Below are positions 1 through 8,162 of a stretch of 20,915 nt of DNA, one piece after another. A program made the position numbers and the translations under genes. Origin of the DNA: JAZKFT01 sp043760535 (GTDB taxonomy: Bacteria; Bacteroidota; Bacteroidia; Chitinophagales; Chitinophagaceae); the NCBI GenBank assembly GCA_043760535.1, contig JAYUOV010000017.1:1-20915 (forward strand), written 5' to 3'. The stretch's first letter is position 1. Every line of letters starts with the position of its first letter. Below the pieces are notes generated by a model that worked only from the letters and a program-made list of their open reading frames with translations, was not told the origin of the DNA and ran no database searches.

Positions 1-1359
1 GCCTTTAAAACCAGCTATTACAGATTGGTCGGTTATCACCGTATGTATTTCGGGTAAAAAGCCATCGGGGTAAAAATTAAAACCACCAGCAGTAATGGCC
101 TGCTGCGTAACTGCGTTCGGAATCCGTGCATTACCAGTAGCATCGCCTGTGCGGTGAGAAGCTCCGATAGTGGTGTAGAATTCAATGTTTTTTGTGATGG
201 GTAAACCAGCATTTACAAAGCCGCCATAGTTTTGCGAATTAGACTGGCCGGCAATCATATTTTTTCTCTTATAGCCACGTTCATTTACAAGAGATTTATC
301 AAGATCTAATAACCAGCGGCGATACATAATCGGATCTACACCAGCTTGTGTGGCAGGAAAACCTCCGCCATTACCATAATATTCCAATGGAATATTATCT
401 ATGCCACTTCTATTGGTATTAGCTCTGTTTAGCCATTGGCCGCTAAAGTTTACATAAGCACCTTTTTTGCTAAATGTTCCTACAGTAAAATCTACTTGTG
501 TGGTAGCGCCGTCGTTTATTTTTTCGTTATTGGTAAAATATGGCATATTGGTAAAATTGCCCCCGGTATTTACCGAAAGCGCCGCTCCTTTGTATTTCTT
601 TTTTAGCACCACATTAATAACACCAGCTATGGCATCGGAGCCATATTGGGCTGCAGCACCATCTCGTAATACTTCTATTCTTTCTATGGCTGCAACGGGG
701 ATGGCGTTCATATCTGTACCCACGCTACCACGGCCTACACTACCGTTTATATTTACAAGGGCAGTTGTGTGGCGGCGTTTACCATTTAATAAAACCAATG
801 TTTGGTCAGGACCAAGGCCACGCAAACCAGCTGGGTCTATATGGTCGGTACCATCTGTAACTGTTTGCCTAGCACTCTGAAAAGAAGGGGCGGCGTAAGT
901 AAGTAACTGGGTTACATCTGTTTGGGCAAACTTTTTTATTTCTTTTGCCGAAATTATATCTACCGGTACCGGTGTGGAAATAACAGTTCGGGGGGTATTG
1001 CTTCTGCTTCCCACAACCCTTACACCGTCTAGATCGGCAGCGGCAATTAGACTAATGTTTTGTTCATTTGTTTCACCGGCTTTTACTACCAATTGAATTT
1101 GTTGTTTGGCAAGGCCCACAAAAGTGATAGACAAAGTGTAAGCGCCGGCTGGTACTTTAAGTGTATAATTTCCCATGGCATCGGTGGTTGTGCCAATATT
1201 GTTTGGCTCCACGGTAACTGAAGCGCCAGCCAAAGGTTTGCCACCGGCATCTTTTACAGAACCCTTAATAATGGCAGATTGTGAAAAGGCAGTTACAGTA
1301 ATAAACACCAAGCATAAGGTGCTAATAAGCTTCATAAGCCTTGTTCCATTTTTTCTCAT
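1..1359 (-). CDS. TonB-dependent outer-membrane receptor, N-terminal part (truncated by window edge)
   Basis: The frame is open for 453 codons from ATG at 1359 to the window edge, so the C-terminal barrel is missing. Residues 1-27 look like a signal peptide (basic start, hydrophobic LISTLCLVFITVTAFSQ). Residues about 29-105 resemble a CarboxypepD_reg-like beta-sandwich (IKGSVKDAGGKPLAGASV, TTTDAMGNYTLKVPAG). Residues about 120-255 are a TonB plug: PVPVDIISAKEI, GLRGLGPDQTLVLLNGKRRH, then AAIERIEVLRDGAAAQYGSD and AIAGVINVVLKK. The rest begins the beta-barrel. Such receptors import siderophores, vitamins or glycans across the outer membrane using TonB energy. The SusC-specific signature is not obvious, so this looks more like an Oar/siderophore-type receptor; the substrate cannot be read from the sequence. 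An in-frame ATG at 1335 is an alternative start. On the minus strand TTAATTTG (1379-1386) is one mismatch from the Bacteroidota -7 element. Confidence 0.93.
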   Translation of the reverse strand, partial: MRKNGTRLMKLISTLCLVFITVTAFSQSAIIKGSVKDAGGKPLAGASVTVEPNNIGTTTDAMGNYTLKVPAGAYTLSITFVGLAKQQIQLVVKAGETNEQNISLIAAADLDGVRVVGSRSNTPRTVISTPVPVDIISAKEIKKFAQTDVTQLLTYAAPSFQSARQTVTDGTDHIDPAGLRGLGPDQTLVLLNGKRRHTTALVNINGSVGRGSVGTDMNAIPVAAIERIEVLRDGAAAQYGSDAIAGVINVVLKKKYKGAALSVNTGGNFTNMPYFTNNEKINDGATTQVDFTVGTFSKKGAYVNFSGQWLNRANTNRSGIDNIPLEYYGNGGGFPATQAGVDPIMYRRWLLDLDKSLVNERGYKRKNMIAGQSNSQNYGGFVNAGLPITKNIEFYTTIGASHRTGDATGNARIPNAVTQQAITAGGFNFYPDGFLPEIHTVITDQSVIAGFKG

Positions 1360-1468
1360 GTTGTTAAATGTTTGTTATCAAATTAAATAAAGTGGCTAAT
1401 GTACGACCGAAAAAAGAATAGTTTTGAAACAATTCATTTTACAAAAATTCAAATAAACATTTATTCAC
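1360..1468. promoter_or_regulatory. Divergent promoter region between the TonB receptor and ggt
   Basis: This 109-bp AT-rich spacer separates two divergent starts. On the plus strand TAGTTTTG at 1419-1426 matches the Bacteroidota primary-sigma -7 consensus TAnnTTTG exactly, about 43 bp before the ggt ATG. I see no clear -33 TTG at the usual distance. On the minus strand TTAATTTG (1379-1386) is a 7/8 match placed about 20 bp from the receptor ATG. Promoter function is inferred from motif and position only. Confidence 0.45.
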
Positions 1469-3193
1469 ATGAGGGTTACTAAAAAAATAGTGCAGCTTTT
1501 ATTATTAGCTTTTACAGTGTGGCCTGCTATGGCTCAAAATGTTGGTAAGAAAATGGTAATCAATCCTTTCAATTATAATATTCAAAAAGATTTTAGTGGC
1601 AGCAATGGTTCTGTTGTATGTGCCCATCCGCTGGCCGCAAAGGTGGGAGCCGATATTCTAATGCAGGGCGGCAATGCTATAGATGCGGTAATTGCCACAC
1701 AATTGGCATTGGCCGTGGTGTATCCTGGGGCTGGCAATATTGGTGGTGGTGGCTTTATGGTGGCCCGTATGGGCAATGGAAAAACCATAGCCATCGACTT
1801 TAGAGAAATGGCACCTGCTGCTGCTACAGAAGATATGTATGTAGATAAAAAGACTGGCAAGGCAAGGGCTAGCCTCTCCCAAACCGGTCATTTGGCTTCG
1901 GGTGTGCCGGGAACAGTGGCCGGCATTTTTGCCGAAATGAAATATGCTAAACTGCCTTTTAAAACACTTATACAGCCAGCTATCGAAATAGCTGAAAAAG
2001 GTTTTGTTTTAACAGAAAGAGAAGCCAGAAGTCTCGACAGCAATATCAAGGCATTTGAAAGATACAATACTACCCTACCGGTTTTTTGCAAGAAAAACGG
2101 CTGGTGGAAAGCAGGCGATACATTGATACAAAAAGACTTGGCCAAAACGCTGAAACGCATCCGTGACAGGGGTACTAAAGGTTTTTACGAAGGCGAAACG
2201 GCCCGGCTGATTGTAAACGAAATGGAACGTGGCGCAGGCATTATTACCCTGGCCGATCTTAAAAATTTCAAAGCCAAAGTACGGGTTACGGTATCTTTTA
2301 ACTATAAGGGTTATGAAATAATCAGCATGCCACCACCAAGCAGCGGCGGCCTGCTGATGAACCAAATGTTTAAAATGCTGGAGCAACGGCCATTAAAAGA
2401 ATATGGTTTCGGAACGGCCAAAAGTGTGGCACTGATTACCGAAACCGAACGCCGTGCCTTTGCCGACAGGGCCGAACATTTGGGCGACCCTGATTTTTAC
2501 AAAGTGCCGGCAAAAACCATGGTAAGTGATGCGTACCTTAAAGAACGCATGGCCGATTACGACAGCACCAAAGCCAGCAAAAGCACCGATATAAAAGCTG
2601 GTATGATTAAAGAAAGTGAGCAGACCACCCATATTAGCATTATGGATAAATATGGCAATTGCGTTAGCCTTACCACAACACTTAACGGCGGCTATGGCTG
2701 CAAAACCGTAGTAGGCGGTGCAGGCTTTTTACTTAACAACGAGATGGACGATTTTAGTTCGCAGCCGGGTGTGCCCAATATGTTTGGTGCCATTGGTGGC
2801 AAGGCTAATGCAATAGCCCCCGGCAAGCGGATGCTTAGCAGTATGACACCCACTATTGTACTGAAAAATGGCAAACCCTTTTTAGTATTAGGAACGCCGG
2901 GCGGCACTACCATTATCACTTCCGTTTTACAAAATATTATTAATGTAATAGACTATGGTATGAATGCCCACGATGCCATTAACAAACCAAAATTCCACCA
3001 CCAATGGCAGCCCGACCAGATAGATGTGGAAAAAGAATTCCCCATGGAAGTACGGCAGCAGTTACAGGCCATGGGCTACAAAATAAACCAACGCGGCTAC
3101 TGGAGTGCCAGTGAAATGATTAAAGTAACAGGTAACAAAAAATTTGAAGCAGCGGCTGATAAGAGGGGTGATGATAGTGCGGAGGGATATTGA
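1469..3193 (+). CDS. ggt: Gamma-glutamyltransferase (glutathione hydrolase), periplasmic
   Basis: The 574-residue product has the usual length of a bacterial GGT precursor. It is an Ntn-hydrolase that hydrolyses or transfers the gamma-glutamyl group of glutathione and gamma-glutamyl peptides. Residues 1-22 form a signal peptide ending AMA-Q, so export to the periplasm is expected. Family landmarks are R112 in DFREMAP (gamma-glutamyl carboxylate binding), the autoprocessing site with T386 in QTTHISIMDKYGN (new N-terminus of the small subunit and nucleophile), TTLN at 403-406, NNEMDDFS at 423-430, LSSM at 456-459 and the PGG oxyanion loop at 477-479. KFHHQW near 508-513 is also typical. All key residues are present, so an active enzyme is expected. 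It is divergent from the receptor and converges with the MATE gene (6 bp between stops). Its TAGTTTTG -7 motif lies at 1419-1426. Confidence 0.97.
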   Translation: MRVTKKIVQLLLLAFTVWPAMAQNVGKKMVINPFNYNIQKDFSGSNGSVVCAHPLAAKVGADILMQGGNAIDAVIATQLALAVVYPGAGNIGGGGFMVARMGNGKTIAIDFREMAPAAATEDMYVDKKTGKARASLSQTGHLASGVPGTVAGIFAEMKYAKLPFKTLIQPAIEIAEKGFVLTEREARSLDSNIKAFERYNTTLPVFCKKNGWWKAGDTLIQKDLAKTLKRIRDRGTKGFYEGETARLIVNEMERGAGIITLADLKNFKAKVRVTVSFNYKGYEIISMPPPSSGGLLMNQMFKMLEQRPLKEYGFGTAKSVALITETERRAFADRAEHLGDPDFYKVPAKTMVSDAYLKERMADYDSTKASKSTDIKAGMIKESEQTTHISIMDKYGNCVSLTTTLNGGYGCKTVVGGAGFLLNNEMDDFSSQPGVPNMFGAIGGKANAIAPGKRMLSSMTPTIVLKNGKPFLVLGTPGGTTIITSVLQNIINVIDYGMNAHDAINKPKFHHQWQPDQIDVEKEFPMEVRQQLQAMGYKINQRGYWSASEMIKVTGNKKFEAAADKRGDDSAEGY

Positions 3194-3199
3194 TGAAAA

Positions 3200-4555
3200 T
3201 TAAATCACCTTCCCTTTCCACTTTCCGCTTTTCATGTAAATAAACGAAAGGGTAAAAAGGGTAATCCAGTATAGCCATTCGCTCATCCACCCAACGGTGA
3301 TGGGGAAGTTTTTGTATTCTAATGTGTACCACACATAGGTGCAATAAATTACAATAGCCACTATCTCAATAGCCAGATTGATACGGCTATTGCCGGTACC
3401 AATTACAGCATTTACCCACACTGTTCCTACGGCCATAGCTACCAGTGCTGTAGACACAATGCGTAGCACTGGAATGGCGTGGTTAATAAATGCATCTCCC
3501 TGCCCGTAAATTGACAAAAAAGCCCTTGGAAAAATATTGATGATGATACAAACGCTCACCGCAAAAATGACGCTGAGCCACATGATTTTTTTGATCAGTT
3601 CATCCACCCTGTCGTGTAGCCCCTGCCCTATAACATTACTCACCATGGTATTGGTGGTAGCGGCAAATGCCCAGCACCCGCAACCGAAGAGGCCAAAGAT
3701 GTTTCGCATGGTATTGCTCACTGCCAAATCCAGGCTGCCGTGGTGTTCTATCAATATGTAAAAAAATTCCCAACTGGTAATGCTTATAACAAACTGAAAA
3801 ATAAGCGGTCCGCTTTGCTGTAAAATAAGCCTTGATGTATTCCGGTCGAAAGTCCATTTTTTATATAGCTGCAGCTGCCGGCCAAAGCCATTGTACTTAA
3901 TTACCGCCATTACCACTAACATGCCTGTAGCTTCGGCAATAATGCTGGCTATGGCCGCTCCGTTAAAACCCATTTCCGGAAATCCTAATTTGCCATAAAT
4001 AAGCAGGTAATCCAGCACAATATTGGTGATGGTTTCTGCCAGTGTTCCAGCTACCAAATACCTGCTGTTATTGGTACCCACCAGTAGTGCGTTCCGCATT
4101 TGGTAGATGTATAAAAACAAAATGCCCCAAATACGGATTTTTAAGAACCCGATCGCCATATTTTGCCGCTCCACATTATGGATGCTGAGGCGAAGTAACC
4201 ATGGTGCAATGGTATAGGTTATGGCAATACTGATTAGCGCCAATACAACGGAAATGCGAAGCCCATGATTAAACAATTTGCCGATTTCATCCGGTCTATT
4301 TTCGCCGGCACGGCGGCTGATTAAAGCCTGTAACCCATTATTAAGCCCATGCCCCACTACAGCAAAAATGAGGTAGAACACACCGGTAATACCTGCAACT
4401 GCCAGTATTTCTTCTCCAAGCCTGCCCAAAAAAATATTGTTGGTTACAAAATTTATTTGTGGCACCAGTATAGATGCAGCTATCGGCAATGCAATGCTGA
4501 TGATTTGCCGGTTGCTGATTTGCAGCCTGTAGTCTGGTGTGGAACTGATAGCCAT
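3200..4555 (-). CDS. MATE-family multidrug/toxin exporter
   Basis: The 451-residue, strongly hydrophobic protein has the length and roughly 12 membrane segments of MATE transporters, which export cationic drugs or metabolites in exchange for Na+ or H+. The first lobe begins IISIALPIAASILVPQ, then NNIFLGRLGEEILAVAGI, and continues with GLNNGLQALISRRAGE, a typical MATE loop. The second lobe starts near residue 245 (QQSGPLIFQFVISI) and shows the usual pseudo-repeat, including NVIGQGLHDR. The ATG at 4555 follows a short polar leader. No dedicated regulator or partner gene sits beside it, so it appears monocistronic. The substrate cannot be assigned. Confidence 0.92.
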   Translation of the reverse strand: MAISSTPDYRLQISNRQIISIALPIAASILVPQINFVTNNIFLGRLGEEILAVAGITGVFYLIFAVVGHGLNNGLQALISRRAGENRPDEIGKLFNHGLRISVVLALISIAITYTIAPWLLRLSIHNVERQNMAIGFLKIRIWGILFLYIYQMRNALLVGTNNSRYLVAGTLAETITNIVLDYLLIYGKLGFPEMGFNGAAIASIIAEATGMLVVMAVIKYNGFGRQLQLYKKWTFDRNTSRLILQQSGPLIFQFVISITSWEFFYILIEHHGSLDLAVSNTMRNIFGLFGCGCWAFAATTNTMVSNVIGQGLHDRVDELIKKIMWLSVIFAVSVCIIINIFPRAFLSIYGQGDAFINHAIPVLRIVSTALVAMAVGTVWVNAVIGTGNSRINLAIEIVAIVIYCTYVWYTLEYKNFPITVGWMSEWLYWITLFTLSFIYMKSGKWKGKVI

Positions 4556-5363
4556 GGTGTGGCGAATGTAAAGAGAAGTATTAACTGCTGATACTTCTAA
4601 GGGTGTATCTCTACTATTGAATAGTGCATTATATTAAATAGGGCTATACTTTTCTTAACTATTGCATAAGAGGCCAATTACATCGCTTTCACAAGCATCT
4701 TGCAGCTCTAGATCACCATAACCAATTTTATAAAACCAAATTATTTATTCAAAAAAAGGCTATGCTCGTTTTTTAGTGGCAAACTGTTTTTAATTACATA
4801 CTTGTAATACAGAATCCGATTAGCCAAAGTATCATATTAGATATAAAAAGAATACGTAGGATTGCAGGCTAAGTAGCTGTATAAATTTTATGATAGGGCA
4901 GATTGTAAAGGCTACTTTTTTAATATTGATTACTAATGTTGAATAGCAAAATGTAGTATTAGGTGTTGGCAGAAAATTAAGTTTTATTCGGGGTTTATAT
5001 AGATTAATTCCACTTAAAATGGTGTAGCTTATGAATTTTTATTACACCGAACTACAACTTTTGAACTAAAAATTAGAACATTGTACAAATCAAATAGTAT
5101 TGTTGCTTGTATTTTTTATTTTAAATCTTCTATTTCAGATTAATAAAGTATCAGAGAATGATATTACAATAAAAGCATTTCATAGATTATCAAATTATGG
5201 CAAGTATAACTCTTATTTATAATGAAAACATAAACTAAAGAATTAACAGTTGATAAATCTTTATGTTATTTTATAGATAGTAATAACTATATGATTATTA
5301 ATGAAGTAGATTGCTACCAAAAGCATTTTAAAACGCTATACCCATAAATTAATTATTAGAATA
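4556..5363. other. 808-bp AT-rich intergenic region without recognisable gene
   Basis: This stretch lies between the divergent MATE and dipeptidase starts and is clearly more AT-rich than the flanking genes. I find no open frame of useful length, no tRNA-like fold and no protein-like remnant on either strand. It contains scattered short inverted repeats, for example AAGTAGC (4871-4877) with GCTACTT (4911-4917), followed by a T run. It presumably carries promoters for both flanking genes, but I cannot identify convincing elements. It is unusually long for this window, where most spacers are under 150 bp. Confidence 0.6.
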
Positions 5364-6089
5364 ATGAATAAAATAGAGAAATATGTTTTTTCTGCAACCA
5401 TGTTATTAGCAACCATTTATTCCTGTGCTCCAAAGCCTAACGCCATACCCAAAAGTAAGTATGGATTACAAGTGATAGAGAGTAAAGGAACGTACAAACA
5501 AAGTATTAAAATGGATAGTGGGCACCGAATGTTGGCATTAAGCCAGATATTAAGCCCTATTAATACCGAATTTTTTTATGCAACAAAAAATAATTTTACC
5601 AAGCAGGTTTTGTATAAAAACCCTAAAGCTTACCTGCGGATAGAAGCTGCCAGGGCTTTAAAAAAGGTGCAGGATACCCTCCGTACTTTAGGTTTAGATA
5701 TAAAAATATATGATAGTTACAGGCCGTACAGCGTTACAAAAAAAATGTGGGAAATAGTACCCGACGACCGTTATGCAGCCAATCCGGCAAACGGGAGTGG
5801 TCATAATAGGGGTGTAGCAATTGATCTTACATTAATAGATGCCAAAACAGGGATCCAACTGGCTATGCCTACACCTTTTGATAGTTTTAGCGATACTGCA
5901 CACCACAACTTTATGCAGCTGCCCGAAGCCATACTGCGCAATAGGGCTTTATTAAAAAATACGATGGAGCAATACGGTTTTGTAGCACTAGATACAGAAT
6001 GGTGGCATTACTATCTGCAGCAACCCAAACGATACGAATTATTGAATTTAAGTTTCAGACAAATGAAAAAGGTTACCCAATTAAAGTGA
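5364..6089 (+). CDS. VanX/DdpX-type D-Ala-D-Ala dipeptidase (peptidase M15D), lipoprotein
   Basis: The 241-residue protein begins with a short hydrophobic signal (FSATMLLATIYSC) ending at C21, so a lipoprotein anchor is likely. The catalytic domain covers about residues 40-235. VanX-family landmarks are YDSYRPYS with R120, SGHNRGVAIDLT (145-156) giving zinc ligands H147 and D154, and TEWWHY (211-216) giving base E212 and ligand H215. All zinc-site residues are intact. These zinc enzymes split D-Ala-D-Ala; without vanH/vanA beside it, a role in peptidoglycan turnover or D-Ala salvage is more likely than glycopeptide resistance. That role is inference. The gene is monocistronic and converges with the 140-residue protein gene (60 bp between stops). 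Confidence 0.92.
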   Translation: MNKIEKYVFSATMLLATIYSCAPKPNAIPKSKYGLQVIESKGTYKQSIKMDSGHRMLALSQILSPINTEFFYATKNNFTKQVLYKNPKAYLRIEAARALKKVQDTLRTLGLDIKIYDSYRPYSVTKKMWEIVPDDRYAANPANGSGHNRGVAIDLTLIDAKTGIQLAMPTPFDSFSDTAHHNFMQLPEAILRNRALLKNTMEQYGFVALDTEWWHYYLQQPKRYELLNLSFRQMKKVTQLK

Positions 6090-6149
6090 TTCCTTTAATA
6101 AATTTATTGTGTTACTTCAATTTTATTCTATAATTTTTTTTTGCATTTA

Positions 6150-6572
6150 TTAATATGCTGTTACCCTGCTTAAAGCGGTATCTAAACTAGGGCCATATTT
6201 TTGCTCATTAATCATTAATCCAAATTTTTGCCATGGCTTATACCATGGTACTTTTATTTTGTAAAAAACTTGTATGGTGGTAGAGTCGGTACCCATAGCA
6301 TACACCGCTAAAGCGCCATTTACATGCTCCTGATTTTTAATGGCAAAATGTAGCGTGTCGCTGCTAGCAGTGAAATCTTGAATGGAAACCAATTCCTGCT
6401 GTTCGAAGGCTTTTAAAAATAGCTGTGGTAGTGCTTTTTGAACCGTATTATGTATACCTACAATATTTTTTGCACGGCTTACATAAGTAACTGACGGAAA
6501 TAATAAAGAGAGTAAAAAAATCAGCATTCCAAAAACAATTATGCTGATTATAAAAAGTTTAAAATATTTCAT
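6150..6572 (-). CDS. Small membrane-anchored protein, SRPBCC/START-like
   Basis: The 140-residue product has one N-terminal membrane segment (residues 5-27, rich in I/L/F) and a soluble tail. The tail ends VPWYKPWQKFGLMI followed by YGPSLDTALSRV, which resembles the end of SRPBCC (polyketide cyclase/START-like) proteins common in Bacteroidota. The usual SRPBCC core is about 150 residues, so this one is shortened. I recognise no catalytic residues, and no ligand or function can be given. The ATG at 6572 is preceded by period-7 repeats (6581-6601). It could share a transcript with the upstream ABC permease on the same strand (122 bp away), but the repeat-rich spacer makes this uncertain. Confidence 0.7.
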   Translation of the reverse strand: MKYFKLFIISIIVFGMLIFLLSLLFPSVTYVSRAKNIVGIHNTVQKALPQLFLKAFEQQELVSIQDFTASSDTLHFAIKNQEHVNGALAVYAMGTDSTTIQVFYKIKVPWYKPWQKFGLMINEQKYGPSLDTALSRVTAY

Positions 6573-6576
6573 TCGA

Positions 6577-6631
6577 AAAAGTCAAAAGTTAAAAGTTAAA
6601 AATAGAAGGCTGAATGCTAGAAGCTGGATGC
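6577..6631 (-). repeat. Period-7 and period-14/15 tandem repeats upstream of the 140-residue protein gene
   Basis: On the plus strand three consecutive 7-mers of the form GTYAAAA occupy 6581-6587, 6588-6594 and 6595-6601. Next to them are a 15-mer TAGAAGGCTGAATGC (6603-6617) and a 14-mer TAGAAGCTGGATGC (6618-6631), near-identical copies of one unit. The arrays lie immediately before the ATG at 6572, so in the likely leader or promoter of that gene. Comparable 14-nt arrays precede two other genes at 18552 and 19101. Confidence 0.75.
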
Positions 6632-6694
6632 AAACTTATTTGAACGATTATTCATACATCATAACTCAAAAATCATACCTGATAAATAAAGATT

Positions 6695-7810
6695 TTATTC
6701 CCATTTAAATACTTTTACGGCCACAATATATGTGATGATACCCCAGATGCAGAGAACGCCTATTTGCTTGCCACAGTCGGTTAAATGAGCGCCTTCGAAA
6801 GAAATTTTTCGCATGGCATCGTTAAAATGTGTTAGCGGAAGTATTCTGCAAATGGGTTGCAACCAAGATGGAAAAGCATCAATGGAGAAAAAGGTGCCTG
6901 CTAATAAAAATTGCGGTAAAGTAATAAGGTTAGCGAACGGTGGAATAGAGGATTCGTTTTTGGCTACACTGCTTACTATAAAGCCTAATCCCATAAATAC
7001 TAGCAGGGCTATAAAGCTCAATGCCATAATTTCTAGAAATGTAAAAATGCCATTTACAAGTGTAAAGCCAAAGAAGAAATGGCCAAGGCCAATAATAATA
7101 ATTGCTGTTAGCAATTGAAAAATAACCCTTGCCAACCCTTCTCCTAAAACAATATAGGTTCGTTTGATAGGTGTGGCATAAAACCGCTTTAAAACCAGTG
7201 TTGACCGAAGATTAAAAAACAAAAATGCCACACCAAAAACCCCTGAACTCAGCAGCGAAAATCCTAGCTGCCCGGGTAGTATAAAGTCGATTGTTTTGTA
7301 TTGCCGGATGGTTTGTACATCTCGGTAGTACTTAAAATCGGCTATTGCATACGCTGGCCTGTTTGCATACACCTGATTACTTATTTTGTTTGAAATGCCG
7401 TCGATTACAGATAACAATTGAGGCCATTTATCATTACTGGCATTGGTACTTTTAAGGTAGTAGGTGTAAGCAGGTAGCGAGTCTTTGTTTTTGGAAATGA
7501 GCAATACACCTGCTACTCTTCCCTTTTGTAAATTAATTTGTAACTCGGTACTGTCAATAAATGCTACAAATTTTATGCGGTCGCTGGTTTTTAAAGAGTC
7601 GTAGAGTAGATTGGTGGTATCAGAATTTTTATCGAGAACAACTTTATACACCGGTACACCACCACCGCCGCCAATAAAACCAAATACCAAAATAAAAATT
7701 AAAGGAAAAGCAATACTAAAAATTACCGCAGATGGGCTTCTGAGTATGGCTTTTAGCCCACCTTTTGTAATGGCAAACATCGCTTTAACCTGGCTGTATT
7801 TTTTTTCCAT
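6695..7810 (-). CDS. ABC-2 type transporter permease (YadH/YhhJ-like)
   Basis: The 371-residue protein has the ABC-2 permease plan. There is one membrane segment near residues 27-48 (VIFSIAFPLIFILVFGF). A large extracytoplasmic loop of about 130 residues follows. Then come about five C-terminal segments from residue 178 onward, with FYATPIKRTYIVLGEGLAR, the helical stretch SSVAKNESSIPPFANLITLP, and QPICRILPLTHFNDAMRK. Such subunits pair with an ATPase to export drugs, lipids or polysaccharides. No ATPase gene is present on either side, so the partner must be encoded elsewhere or this is an orphan permease. The ATG at 7810 encodes MEKKYSQVKAMF, typical of the cytosolic lead-in. The substrate is unknown. 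Confidence 0.9.
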   Translation of the reverse strand: MEKKYSQVKAMFAITKGGLKAILRSPSAVIFSIAFPLIFILVFGFIGGGGGVPVYKVVLDKNSDTTNLLYDSLKTSDRIKFVAFIDSTELQINLQKGRVAGVLLISKNKDSLPAYTYYLKSTNASNDKWPQLLSVIDGISNKISNQVYANRPAYAIADFKYYRDVQTIRQYKTIDFILPGQLGFSLLSSGVFGVAFLFFNLRSTLVLKRFYATPIKRTYIVLGEGLARVIFQLLTAIIIIGLGHFFFGFTLVNGIFTFLEIMALSFIALLVFMGLGFIVSSVAKNESSIPPFANLITLPQFLLAGTFFSIDAFPSWLQPICRILPLTHFNDAMRKISFEGAHLTDCGKQIGVLCIWGIITYIVAVKVFKWE

Positions 7811-8162
7811 ATTGCTTTTAATTTTAATTGGCCAAATGTAGGCAATGGCAGAAAGTATTTGTGTAATAGGTTTATTTATTTCAGCTTTATTTATAAATTC
7901 ATAAATTAGTGTTTTAAAAAGGGGTAAACAAATTAGTGCGCCTTTAGCAAAATATTGTTACGCAAAGGCCAACTAGAAACAATTCATTTAATGGGATAGC
8001 ACATTTTTTTGCTTGAAAATTGAATATTTCAATTAAAAATATAGCCAAAGCTGGGCATAGCTAACGGGCCAGATGATAAAGAGAAATGGATAAACATTTC
8101 AAGAAAAGAAAAAATTTTTAGTACAAGACAAAAGACGTATTTTGTGGCGACAAAAGACTTTT
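7811..8162. promoter_or_regulatory. Repeat-rich intergenic region between the ABC permease and the RES toxin-antitoxin genes
   Basis: The region holds several compact dyads: a hairpin GCCTTTaGC (7940-7948) with GCAAAGGC (7962-7969); AATTGAA-TAT-TTCAATT (8018-8034); and GAAATG (8083-8088) with CATTTC (8095-8100). Close to the antitoxin ATG there is a 10-bp direct repeat, described separately. It must contain the divergent promoters of the permease and the antitoxin genes, but no full TAnnTTTG element is evident. Confidence 0.5.
8127..8158 (+). promoter_or_regulatory. Candidate antitoxin operator: paired GACAAAAGAC direct repeat with internal dyad
   Basis: GACAAAAGAC occurs at 8127-8136 and again, identically, at 8149-8158. 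The 22-bp spacing is about two DNA turns. Between them TTTTGT (8140-8145) is the reverse complement of ACAAAA, giving ACAAAA-N6-TTTTGT-N4-ACAAAA. The second copy ends 4 bp before the ATG at 8163. Xre/MbcA-type antitoxins commonly autorepress their operon by binding repeats at the promoter, so this is a plausible operator. The binding itself is inference. Confidence 0.5.

Noticed and set aside
467..880. Plus-strand open frame of 137 residues
   Set aside because: It is antisense to the TonB receptor, whose plug motifs are clear on the minus strand, and its translation has no protein-like features.
4871..4917. AAGTAGC/GCTACTT stem followed by T residues as a terminator
   Set aside because: Only 7 bp with a 33-nt loop, and no gene ends nearby; too weak to list as a feature.
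8142..8162. TTG start extending the antitoxin by 7 residues
   Set aside because: ATG at 8163 fits the family start better, and the extension overlaps the operator-like repeats.
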